The translations under genes were made by a program, and so were the position numbers. From Desulfobacula sp. (GTDB lineage Bacteria > Desulfobacterota > Desulfobacteria > Desulfobacterales > Desulfobacteraceae): a stretch of DNA of 19,625 bases. The notes below the pieces were generated by a model. The model was not told where the DNA came from. It searched no databases and saw only the letters and a list, made by a program, of their open reading frames with translations. Location of the stretch: positions 1 to 19,625 of the forward strand of contig NZ_JAIOSW010000114.1 of NCBI RefSeq assembly GCF_021107415.1, written 5' to 3'. The stretch's first letter is position 1; each line of letters opens with the position of its first letter. This document shows positions 1 to 7,854 of this stretch, in pieces.

Positions 1-34
1 AAAATAAAAGCCATAAATAACAGGAGAAATAATC

Positions 35-432
35 ATGCCTAAAAATAGTATTAGCCCCGAAAAAGAAAAGGATATAAAAAAGGAAAAATCACACAAACTA
101 CGGACCCTGTTTCAGCCCAAATACTTGCACCAATGGCCATTCTTCCGGACTTTCAAAGTAAGGGAGTCGGAACTCAACTTATTAAAGAAGGATTGAATCT
201 ATTAAAAGATTCAGGTGTGGAATTAGTCTTTGTTTTAGGGCATCCAGGATATTATCCACGTACTGGCTTCACTCCGGCAGGAGTTCTTGGTTACCAAGCT
301 CCATATCACATACCTGAAGAACATGCAGATGCCTGGATGGTGAAGGAATTATGTTCTGGAGTTATTGGAAGGATAAAAGGAGCAGTGCAATGTTCAGATA
401 TTCTTAATCAACCAGAGCATTGGCGAGAGTAA
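35..432 (+). pseudogene. Decayed GNAT-family N-acetyltransferase (internal deletion plus frameshift)
   Basis: Remains of a Gcn5-related (GNAT) acetyltransferase of the YhbS-like type. A well-placed ribosome site (AGGAG, 22-26) precedes an ATG at 35. Its first codons read SISPEKEKDIKK, which resembles the usual start of such enzymes (a 'xIRPEKExDI' pattern). That frame then runs into unrelated sequence and stops near 190. The rest continues in another frame: from about 106 it reads SAQILAPMAILPDFQ, then the acetyl-CoA loop QSKGVGTQL, then GHPGYYPRTGF and an apparently complete C-terminus ending at 432. About 60-70 residues of the central fold are missing between the two parts, compared with a family length near 165-170. 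An ATG at 133 could start a 99-residue product, but it would lack the first half of the GNAT fold. I infer a non-functional relic. A sequencing or assembly error cannot by itself explain so large a gap. Confidence 0.75.
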
Positions 433-528
433 ATAATACTCTCACTTCGGGGTTTGATATGTTCACTTTTTGAAAAAAATATTCCGAAGTTTTTATTGAA
501 TCGAAAATATTTTTGATCGTTCAATCGT

Positions 529-544
529 GGGAGTTGCAACCCTC
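529..544. repeat. 16-bp imperfect palindrome in AT-rich spacer
   Basis: The spacer 433-711 between the GNAT relic and the DHH gene holds no convincing gene. Its only clear structures are a palindrome centred on GTTGCAAC (529-544, flanked by GGGA and CCTC) and a looser inverted repeat at 496-524 (TTGAA and TTCAA arms around an AT-rich core). Neither is followed by a U-tract in a useful place, so they do not read as intrinsic terminators. Function is unknown; a protein-binding site or chance are both possible. Confidence 0.25.
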
Positions 545-711
545 ATAACGACCGGGTTTATATAAATTATCCATGTAGATTTGGGTTTTCTATAAAAGTG
601 GTAAAATAATTTTTTATTCTACAGGTTATTCCCCCGGGTCATATGGACTGCCAAAGAGTATTCTCCTGCTTGCACCCTGGCAGATAAAATTACCAGTGTT
701 AAGGGCAAACT

Positions 712-1611
712 TTAAAGTTCTTTTTTGTTTTGAAACATGATTTCGAGAATTTGTTCTATGGCTTTGTCCGCTGCTTGAGCTTTTAAGGTGCAGCCCCCGG
801 CACCGGCATGGCCGCCACCGCCAAATTGAGCCAGCAGATTTCCAACATTGACATGGCATTGCTGGTTGAAAATATTTTTACCGATACTGAGCAGTACATG
901 TTTATGTTCCGGACTGTCAAATCTGATTTTTACACTGGCCATACTTTTAGGGAAGAGGGAATAGGTCAAAAACCGGTTGCCGTCGGGCACGGTATCAAGG
1001 GATCTGAAATCGGTAATCGATATGTTTTGATTGATTTTTGTGTGCTGCAATAAATGTTTTTTAAAGGCGGCATTTTCCTCAATAACCCTGTTACAGCGTG
1101 CCTTAACTTCTGGTTCTTCAAGAATAGCGGCAATATTTGTTTTTATCAAAAGATCAACCAGTTTGTTCCAATAGGGTATATCTTTATAATGATCATTTTT
1201 AATGGTCATGGATAAAATAATATACGGATATTTTTCAGGATATCGTACCTGGTCCTGGTTTAAATCGGCAGCGTCAATGATATCCGTATGAAAGACCAGT
1301 TCATCAAAATGATTATCCAGTTTTCCCTGGCTTTTATAGTATTTATAAAGAACACCGGCAGCAGAAGGCGCAATTTCAAATGCCCCTTTAAAATTTCCCC
1401 CGGGTTTATTAGAGATATGGTGATCAAACCACAGGGAACAATTGGGTGAATAGGGGAGATTTGCAAGGATATCGCCTTTCAGAATACCGGCTTTCCCGGT
1501 TTGAACCTCATTGGGTTCAACCCAATGAATTGCTGTATTAATGTTTTCAGCCTGGTAAAGCAGTACAGCACATACAATTCCGTCAAAATCGGGTCGGGTA
1601 ACTATTCTCAT
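712..1611 (-). CDS. DHH/DHHA1-domain phosphoesterase
   Basis: A 299-residue cytoplasmic phosphoesterase of the DHH superfamily, which includes RecJ, nanoRNases and short-chain polyphosphatases. These Mn-dependent enzymes hydrolyse phosphodiester or phosphoanhydride bonds. The N-terminal DHH domain shows a metal-binding D-x-D (Asp8, Asp10, in RPDFDGIVCA), the signature DHH at 63-65 (WFDHHISN) and a further acidic motif IIDAAD near 111-116. The C-terminal DHHA1 domain carries the substrate-binding GGGGHAGAGG at 264-273. The length suits the small two-domain enzymes (about 300-340 residues), not RecJ. The substrate (c-di-AMP or pApA, nanoRNA, pyrophosphate) cannot be decided from sequence alone. 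The gene is divergent from the histidine kinase at 1865. The start lies at the ATG ending at 1611, with only a weak purine-rich ribosome site. Confidence 0.85.
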   Translation of the reverse strand: MRIVTRPDFDGIVCAVLLYQAENINTAIHWVEPNEVQTGKAGILKGDILANLPYSPNCSLWFDHHISNKPGGNFKGAFEIAPSAAGVLYKYYKSQGKLDNHFDELVFHTDIIDAADLNQDQVRYPEKYPYIILSMTIKNDHYKDIPYWNKLVDLLIKTNIAAILEEPEVKARCNRVIEENAAFKKHLLQHTKINQNISITDFRSLDTVPDGNRFLTYSLFPKSMASVKIRFDSPEHKHVLLSIGKNIFNQQCHVNVGNLLAQFGGGGHAGAGGCTLKAQAADKAIEQILEIMFQNKKEL

Positions 1612-1673
1612 AAATAAACTCTTAGCGGGTTAAATGTATCAACCAATGATATTATTTCCTTTTTTATAATTTA

Positions 1674-1702
1674 TTGATAAATCATAAAAAAGGACTTTTC
1701 AA
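1674..1702 (-). promoter_or_regulatory. Possible sigma-70 promoter for the DHH gene
   Basis: On the minus strand a -35-like TTGAAA (1697-1702) stands 17 bp from a -10-like TATCAA (1674-1679), some 60 bp upstream of the DHH start. The spacing is ideal, but the -10 box is a weak match (4 of 6). It is the best candidate in the 253-bp divergent spacer for this strand. Confidence 0.3.
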
Positions 1703-1777
1703 GGATATTTTTTGTTAAGATCTTGATGAGGCTTCTTTAACCCTTAGCTTTAATCCGGTTTGTCAGGGCTTTTCTGC

Positions 1778-1806
1778 TTGACCCGCAAGGACTTTTCTGT
1801 TTTTAT
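1778..1806 (+). promoter_or_regulatory. Possible sigma-70 promoter for the PAS histidine kinase
   Basis: TTGACC (1778-1783), then 17 bp, then TTTTAT (1801-1806), about 60 bp before the GTG start at 1865. The -35 is a good match and the -10 is moderate. The segment also carries short near-repeats of GGACTTTTC around 1692 and 1789, whose meaning is unclear. Confidence 0.33.
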
Positions 1807-1864
1807 GATTTTCAGTTAAGTATTCGGTTATAGTTTCATTTTTTCTATCTAAGAGATTGCGATT

Positions 1865-3751
1865 GTGACGAAAATAGATATTGATCAGATTGAAAAGGAT
1901 TTTTTTAAAAGAGGAAATCCATTAAAAAAACTTTTGAAGACAGCCCTGGAGGTTTTTCAGGCAGAACAGGTGGGCGTGTTATACGGCACAAATGCATCAA
2001 ATGTCAAATTCCTTCCGACAGGTGACTGGGACCGGGGTGCCATGGATATGCTTGACGGGAAAGGTCTTAAAGGTAAAATATTAAAGTATTTTGGCACAAC
2101 CATTGTTAAATTGAGAAAACTAAGCCCTGTTTATTTTTTTAAAAAGGGTAAGACAGATCAAATGGAAGACAATGATGGAATAATTGCCTATATGCTCCGA
2201 ACCTGCGACGGTTATCATAAACAAGGCATCAGCATTCTTTTCAGCCCTGATATTTCAACCAGTATTTATAAGGGTAATGATCAATATGGCTATGTCCCTT
2301 TCTTTAGTTATAATGGGACGATCATTAGTGAACCGGATATTAAGGTAAAAGTGGATTTAAATATTATCAAACATTTTCAGGCAAAGAATTATGTTTCCAT
2401 TTATATCCCGGATTACGGTATTCTGGTGGTTAATACGGCAGACCCTGATTTGATGGATAGGATTGAATCCGGATTTGTCAGGGAAAAGGAACTCAAAGAA
2501 AAATTCGATATCCTGATACGGCTAGTTGAAATCGCATCCCTTGCAGCGCTGGGGCGGCTTAAAGGAAGGCGAGGCGCCCATCTGTTATTGAGAAAAGAGC
2601 AACAACTGCGACAAACGTCGCTGGAATTGGTTGAAAATGAGAAAAAATATCGGGATTTGTATGAAAATGCACCCATTGCATATTTTTCCGTAGATCCACA
2701 GAGAGTTATTACTAAATGTAATCACAACGCGTCAAAGCTTTCAGGCTATGGAAAAGAAGAACTGACCGGTCTGAGTATAATGGACCTCTATGTGAATGAT
2801 GACGGGGAAACCATAACGCCTGACCAAGTCAGATCTATTCTTGAGCAAGACGGGTCTATGCGGGATGTTGAAATGAAATTCAAGCATAAAAATCAGGAGA
2901 ATATCTGGGTCAGTATTTCCCTGGATGCCGTCAGGAATAAATTTGATGAAATTGTTGAAACCCGGGTAATGGCTGTTGATATATCGAAGCGTAAAGGACT
3001 TGAAAAACAATTGCTTCAAGCACAGAAGATGGAAGCCATCGGAATCCTTGCCAAGGGTATCGCCCATGATTTTAATAATATTCTCGCTCCTATTTCAGGC
3101 TATGCTGAAATGCTTTTGATGGACATTGATGATAAAGAACCCAAAAGAAGAGAACACCTTCAAAGTATTTATGACTGTGCTTTGTCTGCCAAGGGTCTGG
3201 CCAATCAAATGCTCACCTTCTCAGAGCAGAAAGACAATGAATTTAAATTATTGCAACCCAATGTGTTAGTTCAGGATGCCCTGGCACTTGCAAGATCCTT
3301 TTTGCCTGCAACCATTGAAATCAGGGAAAAAATTAATGAGAAATGCAGCCTTTTGATGGTTGATCCTATGCAGGTACACCAGGTTCTCATGAATTTGATT
3401 TCCAATGCCTATCATGCCATGGAAGAAAAGAGGGGAGTCCTTGATGTCCTCCTGGATGAGATTATGATAAAAGAGGATAATATGATTTTTCCTTTAAAAC
3501 CCGGTATTTATGTATATCTAAGAATTGCGGATACGGGTCCGGGCATTCCCCCTGCTGTGCTGGAAAGAATTTTTGATCCGTTTTTTACCACCAAAAAGAA
3601 TGGCAAAGGATCAGGCATTGGCCTTTCAGTCGTCCATGGAATTATCCAGTCTCACAAGGGTTATATTAATGTCAAATCAAAAGAGGGGGAAGGAACCTGT
3701 TTTGAAGTCTACTTCCCAGTGTATATCAGGGATATTCTGGATAAACATTAA
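1865..3751 (+). CDS. Soluble PAS-domain sensor histidine kinase (orphan)
   Basis: A 628-residue cytoplasmic histidine kinase with no membrane segments. Residues 1 to about 215 form an N-terminal input region I do not recognise (perhaps GAF-like). A helical linker (about 205-260) leads to a PAS domain (about 262-375, beginning [16 protein letters not shown]). The catalytic core follows: the phospho-accepting His401 in [12 protein letters not shown], the N-box around 507-519 ([13 protein letters not shown]), G1 with Asp556 (ADTGPGIP), F-box [10 protein letters not shown] and G2 [13 protein letters not shown] near 581-591. This is the HDFNN subclass, often found in hybrid kinases, but here the protein ends after the ATPase domain without a receiver. 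No response regulator is adjacent, so its partner is encoded elsewhere. It starts at GTG; an in-frame ATG is not available nearby. The YigZ-family gene follows after 21 bp and may be co-transcribed. Confidence 0.88.
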   Translation: MTKIDIDQIEKDFFKRGNPLKKLLKTALEVFQAEQVGVLYGTNASNVKFLPTGDWDRGAMDMLDGKGLKGKILKYFGTTIVKLRKLSPVYFFKKGKTDQMEDNDGIIAYMLRTCDGYHKQGISILFSPDISTSIYKGNDQYGYVPFFSYNGTIISEPDIKVKVDLNIIKHFQAKNYVSIYIPDYGILVVNTADPDLMDRIESGFVREKELKEKFDILIRLVEIASLAALGRLKGRRGAHLLLRKEQQLRQTSLELVENEKKYRDLYENAPIAYFSVDPQRVITKCNHNASKLSGYGKEELTGLSIMDLYVNDDGETITPDQVRSILEQDGSMRDVEMKFKHKNQENIWVSISLDAVRNKFDEIVETRVMAVDISKRKGLEKQLLQAQKMEAIGILAKGIAHDFNNILAPISGYAEMLLMDIDDKEPKRREHLQSIYDCALSAKGLANQMLTFSEQKDNEFKLLQPNVLVQDALALARSFLPATIEIREKINEKCSLLMVDPMQVHQVLMNLISNAYHAMEEKRGVLDVLLDEIMIKEDNMIFPLKPGIYVYLRIADTGPGIPPAVLERIFDPFFTTKKNGKGSGIGLSVVHGIIQSHKGYINVKSKEGEGTCFEVYFPVYIRDILDKH

Positions 3752-3772
3752 TTATTTGAAATAAATGAATAT

Positions 3773-4390
3773 ATGATGGATGAAAATTATTTTTATTCAA
3801 TTGAATATCGTCGCACGACAACAATAAAAATCAAACGATCCATTTTTATTTGCACCCTGGAATATGTGGAATCCATTGAAAAAGCAAAAAGTTTTATTAC
3901 CCGGATTTCAAAGGAGAATAAAACAGCCACCCATAATTGCTGGGCATATATTTTAGGAGAAAAAGGAGATATTTTTCATAGTTCTGATGCAGGAGAACCT
4001 TCCGGCACTGCCGGAAAACCCATGCTGAACACATTAAAAAGTCATGGCATGACCCATATCGCTGCTGTTGTGACCCGGCATTTCGGTGGTGTAAAACTGG
4101 GTGTCAGGGGGTTGATCCAAGCCTATTCTGCGTCTGTAAAAAATACCATAGAGTTGAAAAAACTTAAGAAACTGGTTCAGACGATCAACATTCTTATTGA
4201 AGTGTCCTATGAATTTAATGATACCCTGCTCAATCAGATGAAAAATCATTTGAGCCGGATTAAAGATACGATCTATACAGATAAAATTGTTCATACGATT
4301 GAAATTGAACTTAAAAGTTTTGCCAAGGTGGAGAGTCTGCTCTCTGAATATCAATCCCGGGGAAAACTGAAATTCAATATGATACTGTAA
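3773..4390 (+). CDS. yigZ: YigZ/IMPACT family protein (UPF0029)
   Basis: A 205-residue protein of the YigZ/IMPACT family, with an N-terminal UPF0029 domain and a C-terminal DUF1949-type ferredoxin-like domain. Diagnostic segments are KRSIF (21-25), ATHNCWAY (52-59), DAGEPSGTAGKPML (72-85) and VTRHFGGVKLGVRGL (100-114), all in the usual order. Eukaryotic IMPACT modulates the Gcn2 translation-stress kinase. The bacterial members have a conserved but poorly defined role, perhaps in nucleic-acid or ribosome-associated functions. Length is typical (about 200-210). Two Met codons are adjacent (3773 and 3776) and the ribosome site is weak, which fits translational dependence on the upstream kinase gene 21 bp away. 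Family assignment is firm; function is not. Confidence 0.9.
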   Translation: MMDENYFYSIEYRRTTTIKIKRSIFICTLEYVESIEKAKSFITRISKENKTATHNCWAYILGEKGDIFHSSDAGEPSGTAGKPMLNTLKSHGMTHIAAVVTRHFGGVKLGVRGLIQAYSASVKNTIELKKLKKLVQTINILIEVSYEFNDTLLNQMKNHLSRIKDTIYTDKIVHTIEIELKSFAKVESLLSEYQSRGKLKFNMIL

Positions 4391-4402
4391 TAAAAAAAGG
4401 TA

Positions 4403-4430
4403 TTGACAAGAAAATTAATTTTAGTATTCT
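4403..4430 (+). promoter_or_regulatory. Sigma-70 promoter of the XRE-cupin/hydro-lyase operon
   Basis: A perfect TTGACA -35 (4403-4408) is followed after 16 bp by TATTCT (4425-4430) as -10, about 40 bp before the regulator's ATG at 4471. The -10 overlaps the left arm of the inverted repeat at 4417-4457. Confidence 0.65.
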
Positions 4431-4457
4431 TAAATTTTAATTAATTATACTAAAATT
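4417..4457. promoter_or_regulatory. Inverted repeat over the promoter: candidate XRE-cupin operator
   Basis: Perfect 11-bp arms AATTTTAGTAT (4417-4427) and ATACTAAAATT (4447-4457) are separated by 19 bp of very AT-rich DNA. The left arm covers the start of the -10 box and the right arm lies in the probable 5' leader, just before the regulator's ribosome site. The arm centres are 30 bp apart, about three helical turns, which suits a dimer of dimers or DNA looping. Autorepression by the encoded HTH protein is inferred from position only. Confidence 0.55.
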
Positions 4458-4470
4458 TAATGGTGAGTCC

Positions 4471-5055
4471 ATGAAAACAAAACTCGGTGCACTTCTCAGA
4501 GCCATCAGAAATTCAAGGCACCTGACGATTAAAGAAGTTGCAGCAAAGGCCGGCGTCAGTTCCAGTTTATTGTCGCAAATAGAAAGAAATCGAATATCTC
4601 CTTCCCTGGATACCTTGCTGCAGATTTTAGAAGTATATGGTGTGCCGCCCAATAAATTTTTTAAAGATTATGAAACCAGCTCCCGGGTTGAGATTATCAG
4701 AAGGGATGATCGAAAGATTTATCAACGAAAAGGCTTTAAATATGAAAAGCTTTGCGGTGACAGTCAAATAAAGGGGAATCACTCTTTTAATGCTTTTTTT
4801 CTGGAGCTTTCGCCCGGCCAGCAGAGAGGCGATGAAAGTGACGGGCATCTTGGACGTGAGCTGGGAATCGTTGTTGAGGGATCAGCACAGCTTGTTTATG
4901 GTGAAGAAATATATGAAATTCATAAAGGGGACTCTGTCTCTTTTTTTTCAGAAATTCCCCATGTAATTAAAAATTCATCCGATCAGATTTTCCGGGCATA
5001 CTGGGTGGTTACACCTGCAGATGGTGAAGATTATTTCGGTGATAAAATATCATAA
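4471..5055 (+). CDS. XRE-family transcriptional regulator with C-terminal cupin domain
   Basis: A 194-residue one-component regulator. Residues about 4-62 form an XRE/Cro-type helix-turn-helix (GALLRAIRNSRHLTIKEVAAKAGVS, then SSLLSQIERNRISPSLDTLL as recognition and dimer helices; quoted in two parts). Residues about 105-185 form a single cupin-2 barrel (GIVVEGSAQLVYGEE, KGDSVSFFSEIPHVIKN). This architecture is typical of repressors or activators that sense a small metabolite in the cupin, of the PuuR/SinR-cupin kind. The ribosome site GGTGA stands just before the ATG. The next gene, a hydro-lyase large subunit, begins 15 bp after the stop, so the protein probably controls the hydro-lyase in response to its substrate or product. 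The upstream inverted repeat is the likely operator. The metal-binding cupin histidines are not fully conserved, so a metal is not assured. Confidence 0.88.
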   Translation: MKTKLGALLRAIRNSRHLTIKEVAAKAGVSSSLLSQIERNRISPSLDTLLQILEVYGVPPNKFFKDYETSSRVEIIRRDDRKIYQRKGFKYEKLCGDSQIKGNHSFNAFFLELSPGQQRGDESDGHLGRELGIVVEGSAQLVYGEEIYEIHKGDSVSFFSEIPHVIKNSSDQIFRAYWVVTPADGEDYFGDKIS

Positions 5056-5070
5056 TATTTGGAGAGAATA

Positions 5071-6357
5071 ATGGGAAAAACCATTGCAGAAAAAATTTTT
5101 AAAGCCCATTTAGTAGATGAGCCCTTTGGAGATGTCAGTGTCTTAAAACTGGACAGGGTTTTTTGTCATGAAATCACAACCCCGACAGCCATACAGGATC
5201 TGGTGGCCAGGGGAAAGGATCGGGTGTTTGATCCAAAAAAAATTAAAGCGGTCATTGATCATGTGACGCCTGCCAAAGATTCTAAAACTGCCATGCAGGG
5301 TAAAATCCTGCGGGAATGGGCAAAAAGGCATGGAATCAAGGATTTTTTTGATATTGGCCACAACGGTGTCTGCCATGCCATATTTCCCGAGAAAGGATTT
5401 GTACACCCCGGTTTTACCATCATTATGGGAGATTCTCATACCTGTACACACGGGGCTTTTGGGGCGTTTGCCGCTGGTGTCGGAACCACGGATCTGGAAG
5501 TGGGCATTCTAAAAGGGGTCTGCACATTTAAAACCCCTCAAACATATAAGATTGAGATTATTGGAACACTGCCAAAAGGCGTATTTGCCAAAGATATTAT
5601 TCTTAAGGTTATTAAAGAATTAACCGTAAACGGGGCCACCAATATGGTCATTGAATTCAGAGGCAGTATTGTGGATGAGATGAATATGGATCAGCGGATG
5701 ACCCTTTCCAACATGGCGGTGGAAGCAGGTGCGACCAGTGGAATATGCCTTCCTGACATGACAACGGTTGAATACCTCTGGGAGTTTATCAAAGATGACT
5801 ATTCAAGCAGGCAGGAGGCGCTGGAAGCATTTTTAAAGTTTAAATCCGATGATGATGCAGTATATACCAGACAAAAAACTATTGATGTGACTGATCTTGA
5901 GCCTTTAACAACCTTTGGATACAAGCCGGACAATGTAAAACCCGTATCCCGGATGAAGGGAATCCGGCTTGATCAGGTCTATATCGGTTCCTGCACCAAT
6001 GGGCGGCTTGAAGATTTGAGAATTGCGGCAGAGGTTCTTAAAGGCCACATCATCAGCGAACATATCCGGGGGATTGTATCTCCGGCCACACCAAAAATAT
6101 TTTCCAAGGCCATGGAAGAAGGCATTCTTAAAACCTTTATGGATTCAGGCTTTTGTGTAACAAATCCCACTTGCGGCGCCTGTCTCGGCATGAGTAATGG
6201 GGTTCTTGCAGATGGTGAGGTGGCGGCTGCAACAACCAATCGAAATTTTAACGGCCGCATGGGCAAGGGCGGTATGGTTCATTTGATGAGCCCTGCAACA
6301 GCAGCTGCCAGTGCTATTAAAGGCGAAATTTCAAACTCCAATCTTTATTGTGAATAA
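5071..6357 (+). CDS. leuC: Aconitase-superfamily hydro-lyase, large subunit (LeuC / homoaconitase type)
   Basis: Large catalytic subunit (428 residues) of a two-subunit [4Fe-4S] hydro-lyase of the isopropylmalate isomerase/homoaconitase family. It moves a hydroxyl group between adjacent carbons through an unsaturated intermediate. The cluster ligands are visible: Cys308 in YIGSCTNGR, and Cys368 and Cys371 in NPTCGACLG. Also present are DHVTP (63-67), GDSHTCTHGAFGAFAAGVG (120-138) and the substrate-binding TTNRNFNGRMG (388-398). The segment DNVKPVS (287-293) resembles the compact archaeal-type (LeuC2/HACN) branch. I chose the ATG at 5071 because GGAGAG (5061-5066) is ideally spaced; the TTG at 5059 overlaps that site. 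The small subunit follows 11 bp downstream. No leuA or leuB is nearby, so leucine synthesis is not proven; homoaconitate, citramalate-type or dimethylmalate substrates remain open. Confidence 0.88.
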   Translation: MGKTIAEKIFKAHLVDEPFGDVSVLKLDRVFCHEITTPTAIQDLVARGKDRVFDPKKIKAVIDHVTPAKDSKTAMQGKILREWAKRHGIKDFFDIGHNGVCHAIFPEKGFVHPGFTIIMGDSHTCTHGAFGAFAAGVGTTDLEVGILKGVCTFKTPQTYKIEIIGTLPKGVFAKDIILKVIKELTVNGATNMVIEFRGSIVDEMNMDQRMTLSNMAVEAGATSGICLPDMTTVEYLWEFIKDDYSSRQEALEAFLKFKSDDDAVYTRQKTIDVTDLEPLTTFGYKPDNVKPVSRMKGIRLDQVYIGSCTNGRLEDLRIAAEVLKGHIISEHIRGIVSPATPKIFSKAMEEGILKTFMDSGFCVTNPTCGACLGMSNGVLADGEVAAATTNRNFNGRMGKGGMVHLMSPATAAASAIKGEISNSNLYCE

Positions 6358-6368
6358 GGAAGACTATA

Positions 6369-6893
6369 ATGAAAGAATTTAAAGGGAATGTATTGTTTCT
6401 GGATCGTTCAGATATTAATACAGATGAAATCATCCCGGCCAAATATCTCACTGAAATTGAAAAATCAGCCATGAAACAGCATTTACTTGAAGATTTAAAA
6501 TTAGAAGGCTTTAATCCGGACATAGATATTAAAGACAAGGCCATTATTGTTACGCAAGAGAATTTTGGATGCGGATCTTCAAGAGAGCATGCTCCCTGGG
6601 CACTTGAAGAGAATGGTATTAATGTTGTCATCGCTCCAGGTTTTGCAAGAATATTCAGGCAGAATATGTTCAATTGCGGCATGCTTGCCATTGAACTTTC
6701 CCAGGACCGGATTAATTCTATTTTTAGTGTGTTTGGAAAGAGTGATGTTCAAATTTCAGTAGATGTAGAAAGGTCTGAGATCATGATTCAAACAAAAGAT
6801 CAAACAAAAAAGATCGAATTTAAAATTTCAGAATTTGATAAAACCCTTATTCAGACCGGTGGATGGGTAGAATATGCAGATATGCATTATTAA
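6369..6893 (+). CDS. leuD: Aconitase-superfamily hydro-lyase, small (swivel) subunit (LeuD type)
   Basis: A 174-residue swivel-domain partner of the preceding large subunit; together they form the active site. The family marks are DINTDEIIPAKYL (about 15-27), GCGSSREHAPWAL (about 64-76) and the FNCGMLAIEL segment. Length is normal for the small subunit (about 160-200). A GGAAG ribosome site precedes the ATG, 11 bp after the large-subunit stop, so the two are certainly co-transcribed. The loop after the conserved Tyr-Leu, which helps set substrate choice in this family, reads YLTE. It is neither the YLVM described for methanogen isopropylmalate isomerase nor the YLRT of methanogen homoaconitase. 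The gene symbol is therefore a family label only. The gene converges on nadK with a 9-bp gap. Confidence 0.87.
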   Translation: MKEFKGNVLFLDRSDINTDEIIPAKYLTEIEKSAMKQHLLEDLKLEGFNPDIDIKDKAIIVTQENFGCGSSREHAPWALEENGINVVIAPGFARIFRQNMFNCGMLAIELSQDRINSIFSVFGKSDVQISVDVERSEIMIQTKDQTKKIEFKISEFDKTLIQTGGWVEYADMHY

Positions 6894-6902
6894 ATTTTCA
6901 TG

Positions 6903-7730
6903 CTATCTTCCACCACTCCATTTAAGACGGGTTTTTAAAACTTTATAATAGGACTGCTCTTCAAAAGAGATCATTCTTATATTATTTCTGCTTTTTTTGA
7001 TAAAGAGTTTATCCCCGGGATCCATTTCAAACCCTTCCTGTCCGTCAAGGGTGAGGATCATATCTTCAGGACTGCCTTCCAGACGGATTTCAATTCTGGT
7101 CGAATCCGGAATGATCAATGGCCTGTTCGTCAGTGTAAACGGGCAGATCGGGGTCAGGATAATGGAAGGGACGGCAGGGTGCACCACAGGTCCCCCGGCT
7201 GCCAGGGAATAGGCGGTTGAGCCGGTGGGGGTTCCGATAATCAGGCCGTCCGCTCTGTAGGTTGTCAAATAGGTCGAATCAATGTATACGGCACACGATG
7301 CCAGTCTTGATAAAGCTGATTTGTTAATCACCGCATCATTGAGGACATCCACATCAATAATCTGTTCATTGTCACGCACCACTTTTATATCAAGCCGGGT
7401 TCTTTGTTGAATAAGATATTTTCCCTCAAGCAGTGAAGCTACCGCCTCAGAAAGATTATCTTCGGTTGTTTCGGCCAGAAATCCGACTTCACCGAATTTG
7501 ACACCCATCAGGGGGATATCTCTATTTTCTATGAATCGCGCCACACTTAAAAAAGTGCCGTCTCCGCCCAGAACAATCATGCACAAAAGATCATCAGGAA
7601 TATCCGTATTTTTTGAATGTTGGACATCTATGACAACACATTGGTCCCCTAACCTTTTTTCAAGTTCACGGGCCTTTTTCTCAGCCTTATCATCATTTTT
7701 TATGACAAGTCCGATCCGTTTGGTGTTCAT
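6903..7730 (-). CDS. nadK: NAD kinase
   Basis: A 275-residue ATP-NAD kinase that phosphorylates NAD to NADP in the cytoplasm, supplying NADP(H) for biosynthesis. The phosphate-donor motif GGDGT is at 55-59 (MIVLGGDGTFLSVAR), the NAD-binding Asn-Asp pair at 131-132 (VLNDAVI) and the glycine-rich TPTGSTAYSLAAGGP at 167-181, followed by the usual NRPLIIP region. Length is typical (about 270-300). The GGAGG ribosome site is a little far from the ATG (about 13 bases), but an in-frame stop lies just upstream, so no earlier start exists. It lies downstream of the secreted repeat protein on the same strand with a 124-bp gap. It is probably an independent unit, although I see no strong terminator between them. 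Confidence 0.93.
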   Translation of the reverse strand: MNTKRIGLVIKNDDKAEKKARELEKRLGDQCVVIDVQHSKNTDIPDDLLCMIVLGGDGTFLSVARFIENRDIPLMGVKFGEVGFLAETTEDNLSEAVASLLEGKYLIQQRTRLDIKVVRDNEQIIDVDVLNDAVINKSALSRLASCAVYIDSTYLTTYRADGLIIGTPTGSTAYSLAAGGPVVHPAVPSIILTPICPFTLTNRPLIIPDSTRIEIRLEGSPEDMILTLDGQEGFEMDPGDKLFIKKSRNNIRMISFEEQSYYKVLKTRLKWSGGR

Positions 7731-7854
7731 GCTTTATTTACTGCCTCCATCGTGTGGTCTGCAACGGTTATTGCCGTATATACGTCATAAAGTCAAGTTT
7801 AATATGGAAGACGGGTGTGTGATAATGACCTTGGTGTATGGAGTGGAACTGATG

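Noticed and set aside
626..859. 77-codon minus-strand ORF overlapping the end of the DHH gene
   Set aside because: Mostly the out-of-frame reading of the DHHA1 domain, no ribosome site and no recognisable protein pattern.
5059..5070. Earlier TTG start for the hydro-lyase large subunit
   Set aside because: The TTG overlaps the GGAGAG ribosome site that serves the ATG at 5071; the added residues are not part of the family.
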